A stretch of DNA of 64,000 nt, taken from positions 186,001-250,000 of the forward strand of contig CAVTBM010000006.1 of assembly GCA_963732905.1 (NCBI GenBank), written 5' to 3'. The notes under the pieces are model-generated. The model made no database searches. It had not been told where the DNA came from and saw only the letters and a program-made list of their open reading frames with translations. The translations under genes were made by a program, and so were the position numbers. The DNA is from DASQZK01 sp963732905 (GTDB lineage: Bacteria > Bacteroidota > Bacteroidia > Bacteroidales > GCA-2748055). This document shows, one piece after another, positions 36,398-44,952 of the stretch (position 1 is the first letter of the stretch; every line of letters starts with the position of its first letter).

Positions 36398-37834
36398 TCA
36401 CTTAATCACGATCCCTTTCGCAATTTCCGTATGCAGTTTTAGCTCTTCCGGAGTCGTAACCTTATGACCACATACCGTCAGATTCTGAATGACCACATTC
36501 TGCACCTGGTGGTTTTCATCAAAGCCATTGATGAGCGAATAAGGTAAATAGCCCTCAACACTGATATTTTTGAAGACGATATTCCTGATCTGCCCGCGGT
36601 ATTTTGCATGCTCTGCCTCCTGCCCCGCCGGTACTTCCAGCACACCGTCCCATGCACCTCTCAGGTAAAGCTTCTCCCGTTCCTCTGTGCTTTGAGGCCG
36701 GTCCACGCTGTATTGCGAAAGGAAGATAGCCAGGTCGATGAGTTTCTGACGGGCATCTTCGACCCGGATATCCTTGAACACCACATTTTCAACGATTGAA
36801 TTGTCGGCATCATGAATGCTGAATACGGCACCTGCCTGGACATGGATGACATCGGAGTTGCTGAATACAATATTCCGGACGTAACCCGACCGCAGTTCAA
36901 AACCAATCTCCAGTCCGTTTCCCCAGGCCGCATTCCAGAACACACAATTCTCCACCTCAATGTTCTCGCAATTCACATCAGAAGGATAATCACCGAACGA
37001 TTTAATCGCGATACAGTCGTCCTTGGTATGAATAAAACAGTTGTGGATCTTTACCCCGCGACTACGGACAATATCAATCCCGTCATCACTTCCGTTATCG
37101 CTTAAAATCCTTACACCGTCAACCTCTATGTTTTCCGTGTTGAACGGAACAATCTGCCAGGTATGACTATCCACGAGAAGAATATCTTTCACCAGGATAT
37201 TTTTGCAATCGGTAAATTCGACAAACCGGGTCCTGAATTCCCGCGCCAGAGCACGGTTTTCGGAGCCCAGTAAAATCCCGCGGCCCATCACCTTAACATT
37301 CTCAACACCTTTTGCATTGATGACACCCTTCACCACAGCTCCACCCGCAATATAAACCGTTTCACCGCTTTTAGGAGAGATCAGTCCGGCGTCGTGAACC
37401 TTCCCGCCTTCGAAATATATCACACCTTTATCACCCGGCCTTGGGGCATTTTCCTCCGGAGCGTTGGTGAACAGGTAAAGCGGGAAATTGAGGTAATCAC
37501 CGTTGAGTTCAATACTCAGATTACAGGGCTGAGTGAGGGTAATATGAATTGTACTGTCCTTAAATTCAGGTTTTATGCCCTTGCTGAGCGGCCTTACATC
37601 CACCCATTTTATATCCCTGTCGGCCCGGATCTCAACATCGACCTTTCCGGTAAAATCAAAGACAGCATACGATGCAAAAGGAGCATCATACACCATTACA
37701 TCCCTTCCATCGGCTTTAAGCGTATAATGAATGGAAGCGTCTATACCTTCAGTTGCCGGGAAGGTTATTACACCGGCACAAACAGTTGCGGTCATCCCTG
37801 CCAGAGTCATAAAAAGCAAAAGTGATTTTCTCAT
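36398..37834 (-). CDS. Secreted GH28-like right-handed beta-helix hydrolase
   Basis: The 478-residue protein has a signal peptide (MRKSLLLFMTLAGMTATVCAG), an N-terminal beta domain to about residue 130, and a long parallel beta-helix. Polygalacturonase-like motifs are present: GVIYFEGGKVHDAG, SDNGSDDGIDI, TKDDCIAIKS (the catalytic Asp-Asp) and GNGLEIGFEL in the place of the GHG motif. The family cuts pectic or related alpha-linked glycans. Because the usual NTDG, GHG and RIK motifs are altered, the exact specificity is uncertain. Confidence 0.82.
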   Translation of the reverse strand: MRKSLLLFMTLAGMTATVCAGVITFPATEGIDASIHYTLKADGRDVMVYDAPFASYAVFDFTGKVDVEIRADRDIKWVDVRPLSKGIKPEFKDSTIHITLTQPCNLSIELNGDYLNFPLYLFTNAPEENAPRPGDKGVIYFEGGKVHDAGLISPKSGETVYIAGGAVVKGVINAKGVENVKVMGRGILLGSENRALAREFRTRFVEFTDCKNILVKDILLVDSHTWQIVPFNTENIEVDGVRILSDNGSDDGIDIVRSRGVKIHNCFIHTKDDCIAIKSFGDYPSDVNCENIEVENCVFWNAAWGNGLEIGFELRSGYVRNIVFSNSDVIHVQAGAVFSIHDADNSIVENVVFKDIRVEDARQKLIDLAIFLSQYSVDRPQSTEEREKLYLRGAWDGVLEVPAGQEAEHAKYRGQIRNIVFKNISVEGYLPYSLINGFDENHQVQNVVIQNLTVCGHKVTTPEELKLHTEIAKGIVIK

Positions 37835-37980
37835 GTTCAGTGGTATTAGTTTAGTAATTGGTATAAGAACCGGTCATATCCGGAAAATGTCGTGAAACAT
37901 TACAAACTTAGGAAATTTGCGGATGAGGTTAAAACCATTTCCTTCCGGTATGAAGTAAATAAAAAAAATCATGAATATTT

Positions 37981-38030
37981 ATGACGTAATTATACGTTAT
38001 AATAAATTATGTCGTATATTTACGTCCAAA
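37981..38030 (+). promoter_or_regulatory. ars operon promoter/operator region
   Basis: Several CGT/ACG half-sites occur in a row (TGACGTAATTATACGTTAT, then ATGTCGTATATTTACGTCC), as expected for an ArsR operator dyad. TATATTTA at 38015-38022 resembles the -7 box. Autoregulation by ArsR is inferred from family behaviour. Confidence 0.45.
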
Positions 38031-38039
38031 TTCCAAATC

Positions 38040-38378
38040 ATGGTACAATCAAAGACAGAACTTTTCTCAGTTGAACAACAGGTATGTGCAGCTTACTTCA
38101 AAGCCCTGGCACATCCGGCGCGTCTGGCCATCCTGAAATACCTGGCAGAGACAAAATCGTGTATTACAGGCGACATCTCGGATGTTCTTCCTCTTAGCCG
38201 GACGACAGTCAGTCAACATTTGAAGGAGCTCAAAAAGGCCGGTCTTGTTCAGGGCAGTATTGAAGGTGTAAAAACAAATTATTGCCTTAATCCGGAAGGG
38301 ATAGGGAGAATGAAATTGATTACTGAAAATCTCATGAACGAAATCAGTAAGGACCCTACAAATTATTGTAAAAGATGA
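38040..38378 (+). CDS. arsR: ArsR-family arsenic-responsive repressor
   Basis: The 112 residues from ATG 38040 form a winged helix: AYFKALAHPARLAILKYLAETKSCITGDISDVLPLSRTTVSQHLKELKKAGLVQGSIEGVKTNYCL. The frame stays open to ATG 37971, but that start would put the promoter and operator inside the gene, so I use 38040. Cysteines at CITGD, NYCL and the C-terminal NYCKR could bind arsenite, but the classic CxCxxC motif is absent. It heads the ars operon. Confidence 0.9.
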   Translation: MVQSKTELFSVEQQVCAAYFKALAHPARLAILKYLAETKSCITGDISDVLPLSRTTVSQHLKELKKAGLVQGSIEGVKTNYCLNPEGIGRMKLITENLMNEISKDPTNYCKR

Positions 38379-38791
38379 AGATATTAATTCTATGTACAGG
38401 TAATTCCTGCCGGAGCCAGATGGCCGAAGGATTTCTACGGTCTTTTGATGCCGGGCTGAAGGTATTCAGTGCGGGGACAGATCCCTCTTCACAGGTACAC
38501 CCTTTAGCAGTTAAAGTCATGCAGGAGGCAGGGATAGATATCAGTGGGAAAAAACCCGTGAGCGTGGATAAATATATTGCGGAAGCTTTTGATTATGTCA
38601 TCACCGTTTGTGACGATGCCAGGGAAAGTTGTCCGGTATTTACCGGGAAGGTAGGTCACCGGCTACACATCGGTTTTGAAGATCCGGCTAAGGCTACAGG
38701 CACGGAGGAGCAGGTTCTGGCGGTATTCCGCAGGATAAGGGACGAAATCCGTGACAGGTTCAATAAATTTTATAATGAACGGTTTACCTAA
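38375..38791 (+). CDS. arsC: Arsenate reductase, thioredoxin-coupled LMW-phosphatase type
   Basis: The 138-residue enzyme reduces arsenate to arsenite. The P-loop CTGNSCRSQMAEG holds the nucleophile Cys7, and the relay cysteines Cys79 and Cys86 in TVCDDARESCP match Cys82 and Cys89 of the S. aureus enzyme. The ATG overlaps the arsR stop (ATGA), so translation is coupled. Confidence 0.94.
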   Translation: MKILILCTGNSCRSQMAEGFLRSFDAGLKVFSAGTDPSSQVHPLAVKVMQEAGIDISGKKPVSVDKYIAEAFDYVITVCDDARESCPVFTGKVGHRLHIGFEDPAKATGTEEQVLAVFRRIRDEIRDRFNKFYNERFT

Positions 38792-38796
38792 TCGTT

Positions 38797-39879
38797 ATGG
38801 CAACAGCTCATCGTAAACTTTCCTTCTCCGACCGTTTTCTTACGCTGTGGATCTTCGCAGCCATGGCGGCGGGTGTCTTCTCCGGGTATGTTTTCCCCGC
38901 GATTTCATCATTCTGGGACAGCCTCAGCATGGGCACTACCAATATTCCAATCGCTATCGGTCTCATAGTCATGATGTATCCTCCGCTGGCCAAGGTAAAA
39001 TATGAGGAACTGAAGGATGTCTTCAGGGACCGGAAGGTACTCACCTTGTCGCTTGTTCAGAACTGGATTATCGGGCCTGTCATCATGTTTCTCCTGGCGG
39101 TCATATTTTTACATAATCATCCCGAATACATGGCAGGGTTGATTCTCATTGGTCTTGCCCGTTGTATTGCCATGGTTATCGTTTGGAATGAGCTTGCTAA
39201 AGGAGATACGGAGTATGCTGCCGGGCTGGTCGCCTTCAACTCCATTTTCCAGGTCCTGTTCTTCTCTTTATACGCATGGTTGTTCATTACCGTATTGCCG
39301 GGATGGCTTGGATTAAAATCGTTTTCAGTGACCATCACTATTGGCCAGATTGCCAGGAGCGTTTTCATTTACCTGGGCATTCCGTTCATCGCAGGATTTT
39401 CGACAAGGTATGTTTTACTCCGGGTAAAATCCAGACAGTGGTACCAGGAATCTTTCCTTCCTGCCATTAGTCCGTTGACACTTATCGCCCTGCTTTTCAC
39501 CATCTTTGTGATGTTTTCGCTGAAAGGGGAGTATATCGTCAGGATTCCTCTGGATGTTGTCCGCATTGCCATTCCCCTGATTCTCTATTTTGTGATCATG
39601 TTTTTCCTTTCCTTCCTGATGGGGAAAAAAATTGGCGCCGGTTATGCCACAACGGCCACCATTTCGTTCACTGCAGCCAGTAATAATTTTGAACTGGCCA
39701 TTGCAGTAGCGGTGGCTGTTTTCGGGATCAATTCGGGTGAAGCTTTCGCAGCGGTAATCGGTCCGCTGGTAGAGGTACCGGTATTGATCAGCCTGGTCTC
39801 CGTCTCCCTCTGGTTACAGAAAAAATATTTCCATCAGGCCCAACCGGCAGGCGATCCATCTTCCGGAGGCAGGAAATAG
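38797..39879 (+). CDS. acr3: Arsenite efflux transporter, Acr3 family
   Basis: The 360-residue protein has ten predicted membrane helices. The Acr3 motifs are IPIAIGLIVMMYPPLAKVKYEEL, QNWIIGPVIMFLLA, GLARCIAMVIVWNELAKGD (the conserved essential Cys) and ATTATISFTAASNNFELAIAVAVAVFG. It exports arsenite driven by the proton gradient. It starts 5 bp after arsC in the ars operon. Confidence 0.95.
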   Translation: MATAHRKLSFSDRFLTLWIFAAMAAGVFSGYVFPAISSFWDSLSMGTTNIPIAIGLIVMMYPPLAKVKYEELKDVFRDRKVLTLSLVQNWIIGPVIMFLLAVIFLHNHPEYMAGLILIGLARCIAMVIVWNELAKGDTEYAAGLVAFNSIFQVLFFSLYAWLFITVLPGWLGLKSFSVTITIGQIARSVFIYLGIPFIAGFSTRYVLLRVKSRQWYQESFLPAISPLTLIALLFTIFVMFSLKGEYIVRIPLDVVRIAIPLILYFVIMFFLSFLMGKKIGAGYATTATISFTAASNNFELAIAVAVAVFGINSGEAFAAVIGPLVEVPVLISLVSVSLWLQKKYFHQAQPAGDPSSGGRK

Positions 39880-39909
39880 CAACAGATTTATCAATAAAAT
39901 AACCATACT

Positions 39910-40719
39910 ATGAAAAATTCAGATGAGATAAAACAGGTCGTGAAAGACAAATACGCCGGTATTGTTCTGGCCGGACAACCTTCGGATTGCGGTTGCTGTT
40001 GCAACGAAACGGCAGACGCCGGTTATTCTGTCTTTAATGAAAGCTACGAATCAAGAGCCGGGTATGTGAAAGAGGCCGATCTTGGACTGGGTTGCGGGAT
40101 TCCGACCGAATTTGCGGGAATAAAGCTGGGTGATCACGTCCTTGACCTTGGTTCGGGTGCGGGAAACGATTGCTTCGTTGCACGTGCCCTCACCGGAGAA
40201 ACAGGAAAGGTGACCGGCCTCGATTTCACGGAAGAAATGATCGCAAAGGCTGATGAGAACAAACGGAAACTGGGTTTTAGCAACGTGGAATTTATTCAGG
40301 GTGATATTGAAAACATGCCTTTGCCAGACACTTCGTACAATGTTGTCCTGAGCAACTGTGTTCTGAACCTGGTTCCGGATAAGGAGGCTGCTTTCAGGGA
40401 AATCATGCGGGTGCTCAAAGAAGGTGGCCGGTTTTGCATTTCGGATGTGGTACTGAAAGGAGATCTGCCCGCTTCACTTAAAGATGCTGCTGCCTTATAT
40501 GCCGGCTGCGTTTCCGGAGCCCTGCAACAGGAGGATTATTTGCGCATCATCCGGGATTCCGGCTTTGAACATGTGGAAATCAGAAAACAGCGTGAGATCA
40601 TGGTACCTGACGACATGTTGCTGCCCTATACAAGCGGTAAGACACTTGAAGCATACCGGCGTTCAGGTGCCGGCATATACAGCATTACGGTCACGGGTAA
40701 AAAGCCGTCCCATTCCTGA
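39910..40719 (+). CDS. arsM: Arsenite S-adenosylmethionine methyltransferase
   Basis: The 269-residue enzyme methylates arsenite. Arsenic-binding cysteines are seen in SDCGCCCNET, LGLGCGIP, SNCVLNLVP and AGCVSGAL. The SAM site is DHVLDLGSGAGNDCFVARAL followed by VTGLDFTEEMIAKA. Length and order fit bacterial ArsM. It is the fourth gene of the ars operon, 30 bp after acr3, giving both export and methylation routes. Confidence 0.94.
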   Translation: MKNSDEIKQVVKDKYAGIVLAGQPSDCGCCCNETADAGYSVFNESYESRAGYVKEADLGLGCGIPTEFAGIKLGDHVLDLGSGAGNDCFVARALTGETGKVTGLDFTEEMIAKADENKRKLGFSNVEFIQGDIENMPLPDTSYNVVLSNCVLNLVPDKEAAFREIMRVLKEGGRFCISDVVLKGDLPASLKDAAALYAGCVSGALQQEDYLRIIRDSGFEHVEIRKQREIMVPDDMLLPYTSGKTLEAYRRSGAGIYSITVTGKKPSHS

Positions 40720-40769
40720 AAATAAAGAGTAAGGAGTGTTATCAACGATTCATTGAAGGGGTGAGATTT

Positions 40770-40979
40770 ATGAAAGACGTAGAATTAAAATCTGTCATTA
40801 CCTGTCCGGTATGCGGACACCGGAAAGAGGAGGTGATGCCTGAGGATTCATGCCAGATTTTTTATGAATGTGAAGAATGTAAAACCATCCTGAGGCCAAA
40901 GAAAGGAGACTGTTGCGTTTTTTGTTCATACGGGAGCGTAAAATGTCCGCCGGTACAGAGAGAGAAGCACTGTTGCTGA
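40770..40979 (+). CDS. Cys-rich small protein of ars operons (GDCCVFCSYG)
   Basis: The 69-residue protein from ATG 40770 follows AAGGGG 9 bp upstream. It holds two CxxC pairs (CPVCGH and CEECK) and the motif GDCCVFCSYGSVKCPPVQ, with CC near the end. Proteins with GDCCVxCSYG are often found beside arsenic or mercury genes and may bind metal or metalloid, but their function is not known to me. An alternative GTG start at 40761 adds three residues. Confidence 0.75.
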   Translation: MKDVELKSVITCPVCGHRKEEVMPEDSCQIFYECEECKTILRPKKGDCCVFCSYGSVKCPPVQREKHCC

Positions 40980-41183
40980 TGGATAACCATCGCTCCAGAC
41001 CCAGGGTTACAATCCTGTAAAGTACATTTTCACAACTTCTTGTGACAAATGAACAGAGCAATAGCTCACCATATCCTATGATTTTTTAGCTTTGTGAAGG
41101 CGGCATGTTGGATTTAAGACTTAAAATGAATCGTAACTGCTGTACCTATCCGGTCATGCATCTTTCAACTTAAAATCGCAGAA

Positions 41184-42743
41184 ATGAAAATTGATTTCTC
41201 AGGACACCTCAGGACAAGTTTCATCTTCATGATGATACTGATTGTAACTAGCTGTTCTTTTAACCGGAAAAAAAAGGAAAGCCCCAAAGCCGATCAACAA
41301 CCATCCGAAATATCTTTCCGGCCATTTTTTCATTTTACCCCTGAAAAATACTGGATAAATGATCCCAACGGGATGGTTTATTACCACAATACGTACCACC
41401 TGTTTTTCCAGTATTCTCCCGGAACTATGGTCTCCGGGGAAAAATCGTGGGGACATGCTATAAGCAGCGACCTGATGCACTGGAAGGAACTGCCGGTAGC
41501 CCTGGATCCCGACAGTCTGGGCTCCATTTACAGCGGCAGCGCTATTCTCGACAGCCAAAACACTTCCGGTTTCGGCACGATTGCCAACCCTCCCCTGGTT
41601 GCAGTTTTCACATACCATAATTCCAAACTTAAACCCTATCCGGAGTCCCAGGCACTGGCCTACAGCACGGATGACGGCCTGAACTGGGAAAAATACAGCG
41701 GCAACCCGGTCATTAAAAATCCCGGTATTCAAAATTTCAGGGATCCGAATGTCTTTTGGTATGACAAGACAGGAAGATGGATCATGATCCTTGCTGCCGG
41801 CGATCGTGTCAGACTTTACTCTTCAGCGAACCTTCTTGACTGGACATTCGAAAGTGAATTTGGGGCAAATGCCGGAGCCCACGGGGGCGTATGGGAATGC
41901 CCCGATCTTTTCAAACTTACCACTGAGGACGGGAAAACCGGGAAATGGGTGATGCTGGTCAATATCAATCCCGGCGGGCCAAATGGCGGTTCTGCCACAC
42001 AATATTTCACGGGTGAATTTGATGGTCATCGTTTTCAGGCAGACACTCAGGATACCAAATGGGCAGATTTTGGTCCCGACGATTATGCCGGTGTAACCTG
42101 GTCAAATACCGGGCAACGTAAAATTTTAATTGGATGGATGAGCAATTGGGCTTACTCCGATAAAGTTCCCACAGATCCGTTTCGGGGTAGCATGACCCTC
42201 CCAAGGGACTTATCCCTTGAATCAGATCAGGAGGGGTATATTCTCAAATCATTTCCGTCACCGGAATTCGACCGGCTCCTTTCAGGTTTAAAAACGATTA
42301 ACAGTGAAACCATCGGCAGAAAAGAAAATCTTTACCGCCTTCCGGCAGAAGCAGCCTCTTCGTTTGTCCTCGATTTAAGTCTGGATCTTTCTTCATGCGA
42401 CACCTTCAACATCCGCTTTTCGAACGGCAACAATGAATCTGTTCTGATGCGCCTGTCAAACCCTGCAAAAATGATGACTCTCGACCGGTCGGCTTCGGGC
42501 ATCACGGACTTCAGTCCCTCATTCAACGGAATTTCGCGTGCGCCTCTTCTTCATGAAATGAAGCAAACGGATCTCTATATAGTTGTTGACCGGTGTTCGG
42601 TTGAAATTTTCATGAACCATGGTGAAAGGGTGATTACTTCCTTATGTTTCCCGGAAGAACCTTTCAATACGATAACCCTGTCTGCCAATGGGGGAAATGC
42701 ATCCTTGAAAAGAATGCAGATACAGAAAGTGGCAAAAATTTAG
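41184..42743 (+). CDS. Lipoprotein beta-fructosidase / levanase-type GH32 enzyme
   Basis: The 519-residue protein has a lipoprotein signal (ILIVTSCSF). The GH32 five-blade propeller has WINDPNG with nucleophile Asp60, FRDP with Asp187 (transition-state stabiliser) and WECPD with acid/base Glu238. A C-terminal beta-sandwich begins at about residue 380. It removes fructose from levan, inulin or sucrose at the cell surface or in the periplasm. No fructokinase or SusC/SusD pair is adjacent. Confidence 0.92.
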   Translation: MKIDFSGHLRTSFIFMMILIVTSCSFNRKKKESPKADQQPSEISFRPFFHFTPEKYWINDPNGMVYYHNTYHLFFQYSPGTMVSGEKSWGHAISSDLMHWKELPVALDPDSLGSIYSGSAILDSQNTSGFGTIANPPLVAVFTYHNSKLKPYPESQALAYSTDDGLNWEKYSGNPVIKNPGIQNFRDPNVFWYDKTGRWIMILAAGDRVRLYSSANLLDWTFESEFGANAGAHGGVWECPDLFKLTTEDGKTGKWVMLVNINPGGPNGGSATQYFTGEFDGHRFQADTQDTKWADFGPDDYAGVTWSNTGQRKILIGWMSNWAYSDKVPTDPFRGSMTLPRDLSLESDQEGYILKSFPSPEFDRLLSGLKTINSETIGRKENLYRLPAEAASSFVLDLSLDLSSCDTFNIRFSNGNNESVLMRLSNPAKMMTLDRSASGITDFSPSFNGISRAPLLHEMKQTDLYIVVDRCSVEIFMNHGERVITSLCFPEEPFNTITLSANGGNASLKRMQIQKVAKI

Positions 42744-42957
42744 TACCGGTTTTGTTGATGTCAGGATAAAAAGCAAAAGTAATCCGAATGAGACGGTATT
42801 CGTGTCACTGTGAAATCTGTCTGGGTCAGCCGGGAAAACTATCATCCACCTTATCCTCCCGGATCCTTTCGAATAGTAAAATTGGAAAAGACCGTGGTTA
42901 AAAAGAAATTTTCCAACGTGTTTTAAGAATAAAGACATTTCAGGAAATTAAACGGCA
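42744..42957. other. Spacer before the second repeat block
   Basis: No gene is seen in the 214 bp between the GH32 gene and the minisatellite. Confidence 0.4.
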
Positions 42958-43053
42958 GAGTATCGTATTACTGGTGTGTCGTACTACTGGAGTATTGTAC
43001 TTCTAGAGTATCGTTCTACTAGAGTATCGTTCTACTAGAGTATCGTTCTATTA
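42958..43053 (+). repeat. Minisatellite: 6 tandem units of 16 bp
   Basis: Six head-to-tail units follow the consensus GAGTATCGTTCTACTA. Units 4 and 5 are identical, and units 1-3 and 6 differ at several places. The array ends 20 bp before C-rich copy C. This is the same layout as the 20-bp array before copy A, although the unit sequence and length differ; both units end in CTA(T/C)TA. Confidence 0.85.
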
Positions 43054-43073
43054 TATAGTACATACTAACTTCT

Positions 43074-43133
43074 TACAGGGGATCCCACCCCCCACCCACC
43101 ACCCTTAATGGCAAAAACCCCGAAATCTCAGCG
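43074..43133 (+). repeat. C-rich dispersed repeat, copy C
   Basis: The core starts TACAGGGGATCCCACCCCCC and ends AAATCTCAGCG. It differs from copies A and B mainly by a weaker internal hairpin (CCACCCTTAATGG). Copy D at 43426-43486 is nearly identical and in the same orientation. Confidence 0.85.
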
Positions 43134-43176
43134 CCCTCTGTTGCTGTTCTGCAACACAAGCCTAAAAAAATAAGTC

Positions 43177-43254
43177 ATCTGCTGAATTACCCCGCGACAC
43201 AAAATAACACCGGCCCGTGTTTCCCCACAAATTATTTTATTGTATTCAGCAGAT
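43177..43254. repeat. Inverted repeat ATCTGCTGAAT / ATTCAGCAGAT
   Basis: Perfect 11-bp arms at 43177-43187 and 43244-43254 with 56 bp between. It holds the same relative place (after the C-rich core, before the G/C-rich CATG box) as the TCAGCGT inverted repeat of the first block, but with a different sequence. Confidence 0.6.
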
Positions 43255-43261
43255 CATGAAA

Positions 43262-43292
43262 TGACCAGGGTCCCCCATGCCCCCCCGGTTGA
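43262..43292. repeat. C-rich CATG box, counterpart of 18561-18587
   Basis: TGACCAGGGTCCCCCATGCC continues with further C and GGTTGACA. Its reverse complement carries the CGGGGG-CATGGGGGA core of the box at 18561-18587. An AAAAAAATCAGCGTA word follows at 43313-43327. Confidence 0.65.
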
Positions 43293-43425
43293 CAGTTAAT
43301 GTGAAAATTGGAAAAAAATCAGCGTACTGCAGAGGTGTTTTTTAATGAAAAATTAAAATGGTTTTGTCAAATGCGGGATTCTATGGAAAATGATCTTACT
43401 ATTATATAGTTCTTAATAACATATT

Positions 43426-43486
43426 ATCAGGGGATCCCACCCCCCACCCACCACCCTTATTGGCAAAAACCCCGAAATCTCAGCGT
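43426..43486 (+). repeat. C-rich dispersed repeat, copy D
   Basis: This is nearly identical to copy C (ATCAGGGGATCCCACCCCCC ... AAATCTCAGCGT). Its upstream flank has CTATTATATAGT, the same word that joins the last minisatellite unit to copy C, but no array. It looks like a duplicate in which the array was lost or never expanded. Confidence 0.85.
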
Positions 43487-43697
43487 ATAACCAGTGTGTT
43501 CTGTAACATATTTTTCAATCCGGCCTGAGGAGGACTTCCCTTTTACGGGATTTTCTTCCGTCCCTTTTTATTACTTTTGAATGCTACAAATCAATGCCGG
43601 CATTATCCGGAGACATTCATTCCTTATAAATATTTTCTCCAAACCTATTTATTACTAAATTGCCACTGATAACTGCTGAAACAAAAACCATTGCTTT
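43487..43697. other. Spacer after the second repeat block
   Basis: No gene is seen in the 211 bp before the aldo/keto reductase start. Confidence 0.4.
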
Positions 43698-44918
43698 ATG
43701 AAAAACGGAAACCCGCTTAACCGCAGAAATTTTCTTAAAACAGGCCTGCTCACCGCGGCAGGTACGGTCATCGCTTCCAAATCAGGCATCGCTGCCTCCG
43801 CTAACCTGAAATACACGGAGAACACAGAAGCTAAGATCCTTTACCGGACCCTCGGAAAAACCGGTATAAAACTCCCGATAGTTAGTATGGGGGTGATGCG
43901 GGCTGACAATCCTGCCCTCGTGAAAGCCGCTCTCGAAAAAGGAATCCTTCATCTTGATACAGCTCATGGCTACCAGCAGGGAAAAAATGAAACCATGCTT
44001 GGCGAACTTCTGACTAATTATCCGCGTGATTCCTATTATATCTCCACTAAAATCCCGCCAGATGGCATCGACGACAAAACGGGAAAATTCACCGGGAAAT
44101 TCGATGAAAAAAGTTTCATGGAGAAACTGGACACCAGCCTGGCCCGACTCAAAACCGACCATGTAGATTTCCTGTACCTTCACGGCTTGTCGACCAGAGA
44201 GGCTATCATGCACAAGCCTGTTATCAAGGCGCTCAAAAAAATTAAAAAACAGGGTAAGGCAAGGTTCGTAGGTATATCTACTCACGGGAATATGCCCGAG
44301 GTACTGAATGCTGCTGCCGACAGTAAGTTTTACGATCTCGTTCTCACCGCCTATAACTTTCAGCTGCAAGATTCGAAAGAGATGCATGCAGCTCTCGAAA
44401 AAGCCGCTGCAGCCGGCATCGGAATCATCGCAATGAAAACCATGGCAGGCGGTTTCTTCGACAAGGAACGGACCAAACCTGTGAACGCCAGGGCCGCTCT
44501 GAAATGGGCACTGAAGAACGAAAACATCACCACAGCTATCCCCGGCTACACCAACTTCGACCAGCTTAACGAATCTTTTTCGGTCATGGAAGACCTGTCT
44601 CTTACCGAACAGGAGCTCCAGGATCTTAAAATAAAAGATACATCGTCAAGCCTCTACTGCCCGGGATGTGATGAATGCTTCCCTTCATGTAAAAAAGGAC
44701 TCCATGTCCCCGACCTCATGCGTGCATATATGTATGCATACGGATACCGCGAATCAGCCAAAGCCCGCGAAGTTGTTCTGACGGCTAAACTGGACAACAC
44801 GTCTCCCTGCAACGACTGCGATGAATGCACCATTCATTGCCCCAGGGGATTTAATGTGGCAGAAAGAATAAATGATGTCGCCCGGCTCAGGGACGTTCCG
44901 TCTGAATTCCTGGCCTGA
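43698..44918 (+). CDS. Tat-exported aldo/keto reductase with C-terminal ferredoxin-like Fe-S domain
   Basis: The 406-residue protein has a twin-arginine signal (NRRNFLKTGLLTAAGTVIAS) and an aldo/keto reductase barrel. The catalytic set is Asp and Tyr in LHLDTAHGYQQGKNE, Lys in STKIP and His in LYLHGL. Two cysteine clusters follow at the C-terminus: CPGCDECFPSC and CNDCDECTIHCPRGF, which fit 4Fe-4S binding. The export signal and Fe-S clusters suggest a periplasmic redox role. The next gene 34 bp downstream (DUF6599-like) often accompanies it. Confidence 0.88.
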   Translation: MKNGNPLNRRNFLKTGLLTAAGTVIASKSGIAASANLKYTENTEAKILYRTLGKTGIKLPIVSMGVMRADNPALVKAALEKGILHLDTAHGYQQGKNETMLGELLTNYPRDSYYISTKIPPDGIDDKTGKFTGKFDEKSFMEKLDTSLARLKTDHVDFLYLHGLSTREAIMHKPVIKALKKIKKQGKARFVGISTHGNMPEVLNAAADSKFYDLVLTAYNFQLQDSKEMHAALEKAAAAGIGIIAMKTMAGGFFDKERTKPVNARAALKWALKNENITTAIPGYTNFDQLNESFSVMEDLSLTEQELQDLKIKDTSSSLYCPGCDECFPSCKKGLHVPDLMRAYMYAYGYRESAKAREVVLTAKLDNTSPCNDCDECTIHCPRGFNVAERINDVARLRDVPSEFLA

Positions 44919-44952
44919 GTCTGAGTGGTAAAGTGACAATAAGCGAGATATT

